From Synechococcaceae cyanobacterium (GTDB lineage: Bacteria; Cyanobacteriota; Cyanobacteriia; PCC-6307; Cyanobiaceae): a stretch of 5,617 nucleotides of DNA. The notes below the pieces were generated by a model. It saw only the letters and a program-made list of their open reading frames with translations. It was not told the origin of the DNA and did no database searches. Position 1 is the first letter of the stretch. Each line of letters opens with the position of its first letter. This document shows, piece after piece, positions 1 to 4,604 of the stretch. The translations under genes and the position numbers were made by a program. The stretch spans positions 1 through 5,617 of the forward strand of contig CANHGA010000146.1 of NCBI GenBank assembly GCA_947460085.1. Direction: 5' to 3'.

Positions 1-17
1 CCCCAGCCGGAAAGCCT

Positions 18-23
18 TAAGAT
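18..23 (+). promoter_or_regulatory. Possible -10 element before the first small gene
   Basis: TAAGAT fits the loose TANNNT pattern of cyanobacterial and sigma-70 -10 boxes and would put a transcription start near base 30, about 15 bases before the ATG at 46. A second weak match, TAAAGT, lies at 27-32. The matching -35 region would fall before the window, so it cannot be checked here. If the gene really begins upstream of the window, this match is meaningless. It is a pattern match only. Confidence 0.2.
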
Positions 24-45
24 TCGTAAAGTTTCCTATCGAGCC

Positions 46-159
46 ATGGACACGGGCAGGTTGTTATTGGCTTTTCTGACCTTCGGCGCCGCCTGCACCA
101 CGCTGTGGGCGTGGATGCTCGCCAACAACGGCAGTCAATCGAGCAATGCCAAGCAATGA
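46..159 (+). CDS. Small single-span membrane protein, unknown function
   Basis: A 37-residue reading frame, ATG to TGA. The protein starts MDTGRLLL, has one hydrophobic segment at about residues 6-25 (LLLAFLTFGAACTTLWAWML) and ends in a short polar, Asn/Ser/Gln-rich tail. Arg5 before the hydrophobic segment suggests the N-terminus faces the cytoplasm, by the positive-inside rule. Cyanobacteria have many such one-helix proteins in photosystem and NDH-1 complexes, but I do not recognise this one as any named subunit. There is no clear Shine-Dalgarno before the ATG. The same frame stays open back to base 1 (residues such as KIRKVSYR), with no ATG/GTG/TTG between, so the real start could lie off the window and this could be the C-terminal end of a longer protein. 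The next gene, 45 bases on, is another short membrane protein in the same direction. Confidence 0.5.
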   Translation: MDTGRLLLAFLTFGAACTTLWAWMLANNGSQSSNAKQ

Positions 160-162
160 TGG

Positions 163-180
163 AGGGGCGGTGACGCCTCT
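163..180 (+). other. GNRA-loop hairpin in the leader of the DUF2973 gene
   Basis: Bases 163-169 (AGGGGCG) pair with 174-180 (CGCCTCT) in a seven-pair stem including one G-U pair, closed by the loop GTGA, a GNRA-type tetraloop. It lies just after the stop at 159. No T-run follows it, so it is not a standard intrinsic terminator. It could be a processing or stability element in a shared transcript. A second, smaller hairpin (GGCC-TAG-GGCC, 194-204) touches the next start codon. Confidence 0.35.
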
Positions 181-204
181 TCCATCGGCAGCCGGCCTAG
201 GGCC

Positions 205-516
205 ATGAACGCCTTTCTTTCCCAAATCCTTCCCGTTCTCTACGGCGCCTGTTTTTTGGTTTTGCTCTGGCAGGCCTTCAAGGTGATGGCCCAGGGTTTT
301 AAGGCCGTGCCCAGGCCCGGGGATCCCAGCAGCGCAGGCAGCAACCAACCATCTGCAAGCCGTCCAAGCCCGTCGCCCGGTGACCGCACGGGCCGCGTCA
401 CGATTCACCCGGAATTGTTGGATGCGGAAGGTCAAATCACCCAGGAAGATCTGCTCACCGTGCGCTTTAGCGGTGACAACGAGCAATCCGCCCGCCCAGG
501 CGACAGCTCCGACTAA
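205..516 (+). CDS. DUF2973-like membrane-anchored protein
   Basis: A 103-residue protein with three parts. An N-terminal hydrophobic helix runs over about residues 7-25, followed by basic residues Lys26 and Lys33. A linker rich in Pro, Ser and Gly spans about 35-62. A conserved-looking C-terminal block, residues 61-88, contains TGRVTIHPELLDAEGQI and ends DLLTVRF. The HPELLD-x-x-G-x-(I/V)-T pattern followed by a short Leu-Leu-x-x-x-(Arg) strand is how I remember the cyanobacterial DUF2973 family, which also begins with a membrane helix. The function of that family is unknown. The layout suggests a short globular tail held at the thylakoid or plasma membrane by one helix. The ATG at 205 has only a poor ribosome site (AGGG two bases away). 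It is flanked by an upstream one-helix protein and a downstream soluble protein in the same direction. Confidence 0.72.
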   Translation: MNAFLSQILPVLYGACFLVLLWQAFKVMAQGFKAVPRPGDPSSAGSNQPSASRPSPSPGDRTGRVTIHPELLDAEGQITQEDLLTVRFSGDNEQSARPGDSSD

Positions 517-568
517 ACCCCGTCAGGGGCGCTCGATAGGCTCTCTGGTGAGCACGTGCTTTCAACGC

Positions 569-573
569 GAGGA
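569..573 (+). promoter_or_regulatory. Ribosome binding site that fixes the start at 580
   Basis: GAGGA sits six bases before the GTG at 580, the best Shine-Dalgarno match in this half of the window. The longer frame starting at GTG 556 has no such site in front of it, and its extra residues (LSTRGLT) look non-coding. This decides for GTG 580 as the start of the protein ending at 963. Confidence 0.55.
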
Positions 574-579
574 TTGACG

Positions 580-963
580 GTGGATCAACGGACCAAAATT
601 GTGGGAGCTGTGCTCACCAACCTCAAGCTGCCCCCGCGTTTTCGCCTCAAGCTGGTCAAGGAAGATCCCATCCGGCTGGAGCTCAGCATCACCCCGGCCT
701 ACGGCAAAGATCCCATCCTGGTGGGCCTGGTGGAATCCCAAGATCTGGTCGCCCGTCGCGACCGGGAAGGCCGCATCCCCCGCGACCTCCAGGGCACCTG
801 GGATTGGACCGTGCGTCACGGCAAGGTGAGTACGGGCGGATGGAATCCATACCTCAAGGAAGCCCTGCAAACCATGTTTGAAACCGGCCTGCCCGCCATC
901 GTTTACGAGGAGCTCACCGGCGAGGCCTATCACCCGGTGGACGGGGTGCGCCACGTGCGCTGA
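580..963 (+). CDS. Conserved-looking soluble protein of unknown function
   Basis: A 127-residue protein starting MDQRTKIVGAVL. There is no signal peptide or long hydrophobic stretch, so it is predicted cytosolic. It reads as mixed alpha/beta: an amphipathic start, alternating strands around residues 20-38 (FRLKLV, IRLELSI), a charged middle (RRDREGRIPRDL, 59-70), a Trp-containing segment (GTWDWTV, 72-78), and a helix at about 90-103 (PYLKEALQTMFETG). I do not recognise a family or a catalytic motif. GTG 580 is preferred because GAGGA lies six bases before it; TTG 574 and GTG 556 are in-frame alternatives. Its stop lies only eight bases before the hrpB start, so the two are probably translated from one message, but that alone does not link it to RNA metabolism. 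Confidence 0.72.
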   Translation: MDQRTKIVGAVLTNLKLPPRFRLKLVKEDPIRLELSITPAYGKDPILVGLVESQDLVARRDREGRIPRDLQGTWDWTVRHGKVSTGGWNPYLKEALQTMFETGLPAIVYEELTGEAYHPVDGVRHVR

Positions 964-971
964 AGCGCGCC

Positions 972-3557
972 TTGCAAGCCAAACTCCCCCTGCAAGCCCT
1001 GCCGATTGACGGGCTGCTGGGGCAGATCCAAGCGGCCCTCAAACCCGGGGCCACCGTGCTGTTACAGGCACCCCCCGGGGCAGGGAAAACCACCCGGGTG
1101 CCCCTGGCCCTCCGCGAGCAACTGGATGCCTGGGGCCTGGCCGACGGCCGCATCTGGATGCTCGAACCACGCCGCCTGGCGGCCAAAGCAGCCGCCCAGC
1201 GGCTCGCAGCGGAGTTGGGTGAACCCCTGGGCCAGAGGGTGGGCTACTCCGTGCGTTTGGAGTCGCGCACCTCTGCCGCCACCCGCATCGAAGTTCTCAC
1301 CAGCGGCCTGTTCCTGCGCAGGCTGCAGGCGGATCCCGCCCTGGAGGGCGTGGCCTGCGTGGTGTTCGATGAATTCCATGAGCGGGGCGCCGATTCCGAT
1401 TTAGCCCTGGCCCTGGTTCGGCAGGCCCGGGAGCTGGTCAGTCCCGAGCTACGGCTGGTGGTGATGTCGGCCACCCTGGATTTGGCCCCCTTGGCGGCCC
1501 AGCTGCCGGACGCCCAGGTGCTCCACAGCGAAGGCCGCAGCTACCCGGTGGCCGTGGACCACCTGCGCCCGAGGGAGGGGGAACGGCTGGACCAGCTGGT
1601 GCTGCGGGCCCTGGAGCAGCACTGGATCGACCAGCGGGTCGACCACGAGACCGTGCTGGTGTTTTTGCCGGGCCAGCGGGAAATCCAGGCGTGCCTGCGG
1701 GCCATTGGCGCCACCGACTGGGGGGCGGCGATCGACTGTGTGGCCCTCCACGGCAACCTGCCCCTGGCCGCCCAGAGCCAAGTCCTTGCCCCCGCCCAAA
1801 CCCCCGGGGGCAAGGTGGTGCTGGCCACCTCGATCGCCGAAAGCTCCCTGACGCTGGCCGGGGTGCGGCTGGTGATCGACAGCGGCCTGAGCCGCCGCTC
1901 CCGCTTTGATCCCCAGAGCGGCATGGATGGGCTGGTCACCGTGGCCGCCAGCCTGGCCAGCGCCGAACAACGGGCGGGCCGGGCGGGCCGCTTGGGGCCT
2001 GGCCGCTGCCTGCGGCTCTGGAGTCCGGCGGAGCAGCAACGCCGGCCCAGCTTTGATCCCCCCGAGCTGCTGGAGATCGATCCCCTGCCGCTGGCCCTGC
2101 AACTGGCCGCCTGGGGCGACCCCATGGGCGACGACCTGGACTGGCTGGATCCCCCACCCGCTGCGCCCCTTTTAGAAGCCAGGGATCTGTTGCTGCAACT
2201 GGGAGCCATCGATGCCAAAGGCACCCTGCTGCCCCACGGCCAACACCTGGCCCAGCTCGGGTTGCACCCCAGGCTTGCCCACATGCTGCTGAAGGGCCAA
2301 GCCATGCAGAGCCTTGATCTGGCCTGCGAGTTGGCCGCCTTGCTGAGTGAGCGGGATCCGCTCAAACGCGATGAGGCCGGATCCGATCTCATGCCTCGCC
2401 TCGACTGGTTGCGCCGCCAGTCCGGCCGATCACCCCTGCGCCAACTGCAGGAGCAATGGCGGCGGCAGGTGATCGCCCTGCATCCAGGCCCGGGCGAGGC
2501 CAAACCCCGACCAGAAGCGGCTGCCCCAAAAGCTTCAACCCCAGACGCCGCCACAACAGAAGCAGCTATGGCCGCGAAGCTGGTCAGCCTGGCCTACCCG
2601 GAGCGGGTGGCCCTCGCCCGAGCTGGCAGCAGCCATCGTTTTTTGATGCGCGGTGGACGGGGCGCCTTACTGCACCCCAGCGATCCCCTGGTGGGTTGCG
2701 AAGCCCTGGCGATTGCCACGGCCGACGGCCAGGGGAGCGATGCCCGGATCGGCCTGGCCCTGCCGATCGCCCGGGATGAGCTCGTGGCCCTCGCCCAAGC
2801 AGGCGCCGGCCAATGGCAGTGCGCGGCCCAATGGGATGGGGCAAGCCAGCGGGTGCGCTGTGAGCAAACCCTGCAGCTGGGCGCCCTCGCGCTGGACAGG
2901 CGGCCGTGGCATGGGCCCAGCGGCGAGCTGGTGCGCCAGGCCCTCCTCGAGGGGCTGGGGGAGCTGGGTCTGGGCGCCCTCCCCTGGAGTGACCGAAGCC
3001 GCCAGTTGCAACAGCGCCTGGCCCTAGCCCACCAGCGCTTGGGGGAACCCTGGCCCAATGGCCACCTCGACCATTTGCTTACCCACCTCGACCAGTGGCT
3101 TGGCCCCCATCTCGAGGGACTGCGCAGCCTGGACGAGCTCAAGGGTCTCGACCTCTTTGAAGCCCTCTGGGGGGAAGCACCTTGGCGGCTTCGGGCTGAG
3201 CTGGACAATTTGCTCCCATCCGCCCTGGGGGTGCCATCGGGTCGCGATGTGCCGTTGGATTACGCCAACGGCGAGCCGGTCCTGGCGGTGAAGCTGCAAG
3301 AGATGTTTGGCGCCACCCGCACCCCCACGGTGCTAGCCGGCCAGCTCCCGGTGACGGTGCATCTGCTCACTCCCGCGGGCCGGCCGGCCGCAATCACCCA
3401 AGACTTGGCAGGGTTCTGGGCGGGCAGCTACCAGGATGTGCGCCGGGACCTCAGGGGCCGTTATCCCAAGCACCCCTGGCCAGAAGATCCCACCCAGGGG
3501 ATCGCCACCGCCCTCACCAAGGCCCGCCTGAGCCAGGCCAGGCCAGCCAAAACCTAA
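972..3557 (+). CDS. hrpB: ATP-dependent helicase HrpB (DExH box)
   Basis: An 861-residue superfamily 2 helicase of the DEAH/RHA branch, predicted to use ATP to remodel or unwind RNA or RNA-protein complexes in the cytoplasm; the precise cellular role of HrpB is poorly known. All core motifs are present: Walker A APPGAGKTT (33-41), Walker B in the DEFH form typical of HrpB (133-136), SAT (166-168), motif IV around VLVFLPGQREI (228-238), motif V LATSIAESSLT (284-294) and motif VI AEQRAGRAGR (331-340). The HrpB-specific C-terminal region is intact, including PVLAVKLQEMFG (769-780) and DLAGFWAGSYQDVRRDLRGR then YPKHPWPEDP (811-840). Length is a little above E. coli HrpB, partly from a Pro/Ala-rich linker at about 505-533. 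The start is TTG 972, with no ATG or GTG nearby and no clear ribosome site; coupling to the gene ending at 963 is likely. The gene stop overlaps that of the convergent phosphatase. Confidence 0.95.
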   Translation: MQAKLPLQALPIDGLLGQIQAALKPGATVLLQAPPGAGKTTRVPLALREQLDAWGLADGRIWMLEPRRLAAKAAAQRLAAELGEPLGQRVGYSVRLESRTSAATRIEVLTSGLFLRRLQADPALEGVACVVFDEFHERGADSDLALALVRQARELVSPELRLVVMSATLDLAPLAAQLPDAQVLHSEGRSYPVAVDHLRPREGERLDQLVLRALEQHWIDQRVDHETVLVFLPGQREIQACLRAIGATDWGAAIDCVALHGNLPLAAQSQVLAPAQTPGGKVVLATSIAESSLTLAGVRLVIDSGLSRRSRFDPQSGMDGLVTVAASLASAEQRAGRAGRLGPGRCLRLWSPAEQQRRPSFDPPELLEIDPLPLALQLAAWGDPMGDDLDWLDPPPAAPLLEARDLLLQLGAIDAKGTLLPHGQHLAQLGLHPRLAHMLLKGQAMQSLDLACELAALLSERDPLKRDEAGSDLMPRLDWLRRQSGRSPLRQLQEQWRRQVIALHPGPGEAKPRPEAAAPKASTPDAATTEAAMAAKLVSLAYPERVALARAGSSHRFLMRGGRGALLHPSDPLVGCEALAIATADGQGSDARIGLALPIARDELVALAQAGAGQWQCAAQWDGASQRVRCEQTLQLGALALDRRPWHGPSGELVRQALLEGLGELGLGALPWSDRSRQLQQRLALAHQRLGEPWPNGHLDHLLTHLDQWLGPHLEGLRSLDELKGLDLFEALWGEAPWRLRAELDNLLPSALGVPSGRDVPLDYANGEPVLAVKLQEMFGATRTPTVLAGQLPVTVHLLTPAGRPAAITQDLAGFWAGSYQDVRRDLRGRYPKHPWPEDPTQGIATALTKARLSQARPAKT

Positions 3558-4363
3558 TCAAATAGGTGGCCAAAGCCGAAGTGGCGCAGGCCCTCGACGA
3601 TCCCCATGCAGCCATGGCCCTGGGCCAGATAGATGCCCTGGAGCCGGGGCAATGCCGCCAACAGATCGGGCTCGGCATTGCCCACCATCACCCCGGAAAG
3701 TCCCGTTTCGAACATGGCCAAGTCATTGAGACTGTCGCCGGCGGTGACCACCCGATCCGCCTCGATGGCCAGCACGTCAAGCAACGCCAGCAAGGTGGAG
3801 CCTTTGTTGACGCCTGCCGGCAGCACATCGAGGTATTGGTTGTCCGACAGCAGGCAATCCACCCCGTGCTGCTCGATCTGGGCAATGAGGCCGTGATCAA
3901 ACGTTGCGGGGTCGTAGTAGTAAGCCAGGCGACGCTCGGAGCTGATCGGCTGAGAAGACAGACCTTTGGCCCCATCCAGGAGCGCCCGGACGGGCCCATG
4001 CTTGCCCTCCCAGCGTTGCTGAATCGGATCCACCGCCAAGGAGAGCAGCTCGAGGCTGGCCCCGCAGGCCACGGTGCAGCCCACATCGCCAATCACGAGA
4101 TGGGGGGCCCGCAGGCCCAGACCCTCGTCTTGAACCAAAAGCCGATCGATCGATCCCAGATCCCGCCCCGTGCAAAACACGTGCAAGACCCGATGCCGCT
4201 GGCGTTCCAGCCAGCCATAGAAGGCACGCCGCTCGGCCAAGGAGCCCCCCAGCAAGGTGCCATCGAGGTCGGTGACAAGCACCAATTCGGGATGGTCGGG
4301 CAGGGGAGCCGAAAGCTCCTGCAGCAAAAGCTGGCGGGGATGAAGGTTGCTCGCCGTCGTCAT
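3554..4363 (-). CDS. HAD-IIB sugar-phosphate phosphatase (sucrose-phosphatase-like)
   Basis: A 269-residue HAD-superfamily hydrolase expected to remove phosphate from a phosphorylated sugar or glycoside through an aspartyl-phosphate intermediate. Motif I is TDLDGT (31-36, nucleophile Asp32, acid/base Asp34), motif II is Thr65 in FCTGR, motif III is Lys187 in VNKG, and motif IV is GDSLND (209-214), followed by GVMVGNAEPDL. Between motifs II and III lies the type IIB cap, including LAYYYDP and YLDVLPAGVNKG. The pattern resembles sucrose-6-phosphate phosphatase and the related mannosyl- and glucosyl-3-phosphoglycerate phosphatases. Picocyanobacteria make sucrose and glucosylglycerate as compatible solutes, so either is a plausible substrate, but no partner synthase is in view and the substrate is not settled. 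The ATG at 4363 is preferred because GGGGA precedes it by three bases; GTG 4420 and ATG 4390 would add 19 or 9 unconvincing residues and run into the divergent gene. Confidence 0.85.
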   Translation of the reverse strand: MTTASNLHPRQLLLQELSAPLPDHPELVLVTDLDGTLLGGSLAERRAFYGWLERQRHRVLHVFCTGRDLGSIDRLLVQDEGLGLRAPHLVIGDVGCTVACGASLELLSLAVDPIQQRWEGKHGPVRALLDGAKGLSSQPISSERRLAYYYDPATFDHGLIAQIEQHGVDCLLSDNQYLDVLPAGVNKGSTLLALLDVLAIEADRVVTAGDSLNDLAMFETGLSGVMVGNAEPDLLAALPRLQGIYLAQGHGCMGIVEGLRHFGFGHLFD

Positions 4364-4388
4364 GGTTCCCCGCAAGGCTGGGCCACCC

Positions 4389-4604
4389 ATGGGGAGGCGA
4401 GACTGGCTGCTAACAGCCACCCCTAGTTTGGCCCGCTTCTACGTCAAAAATCGCCGGGATGGATCCAGGCTCCTGAGCAGCGCCCTGGTGATTACGGCTG
4501 CAGGCCTCATCCGCATCGACCATCCCGCAGGCCGCGTGGTGGCCCTGGTGGCAGGGTTGATCAGCCTTTACTGGTGGGGCTGCTACCGCAAGCTCGCGTC
4601 ATGA
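4389..4604 (+). CDS. Small two-span membrane protein coupled to xseA
   Basis: A 71-residue protein from ATG 4389. Two hydrophobic segments lie at about residues 28-42 (LLSSALVITAAGLIR) and 47-64 (AGRVVALVAGLISLYWWG), with basic residues before the first (KNRRDGSR) and after the second (CYRKL), which suggests a hairpin with both ends in the cytoplasm. I do not recognise a family. Its stop codon overlaps the xseA start as ATGA, so the two are translationally coupled. The start is uncertain: ATG 4389 leaves 25 bases to the divergent phosphatase, TTG 4428 would give 58 residues, and ATG 4362 would overlap the phosphatase start codon. None has a good ribosome site. Coding is supported by the coupling and by sensible membrane topology rather than by homology. 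Confidence 0.6.
   Translation: MGRRDWLLTATPSLARFYVKNRRDGSRLLSSALVITAAGLIRIDHPAGRVVALVAGLISLYWWGCYRKLAS
4404..4419. other. Inverted repeat at the divergent gene starts
   Basis: TGGCTG and CAGCCA form a perfect six-base inverted repeat separated by CTAA. It lies 40 bases upstream of the phosphatase ATG on the minus strand and just inside the divergent small gene if that starts at 4389. It could be an operator shared by the two directions or an RNA hairpin in the phosphatase leader. A six-base repeat is short enough to occur by chance in GC-rich DNA. Confidence 0.25.

Noticed and set aside
518..529. CCCC-GTCA-GGGG just after the DUF2973 stop as an intrinsic terminator.
   Set aside because: Only four base pairs and no T-run after it; too weak to call.
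552..559. Perfect palindrome GCACGTGC before the GTG at 580, as an operator.
   Set aside because: An eight-base palindrome is easily found by chance in GC-rich DNA, and no second copy or known regulator supports it.
1541..2554. A 337-codon - strand open frame inside hrpB.
   Set aside because: Long antisense frames are expected in GC-rich coding DNA; the product is Arg/Ser-rich low-complexity text, and the + strand frame has all helicase motifs.
4143..4155. GATC tandem repeat (CGATCGATCGATC) as a regulatory or methylation cluster.
   Set aside because: It lies within the phosphatase coding frame and is explained by the residues Gly-Ser-Ile-Asp-Arg; only three units.
3566..4426. A 286-codon + strand open frame lying antisense to the phosphatase.
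   Set aside because: It is a mirror of the codon pattern in the - strand gene, is rich in Gln, His and Gly without any recognisable motif, and the opposite frame has complete HAD motifs.
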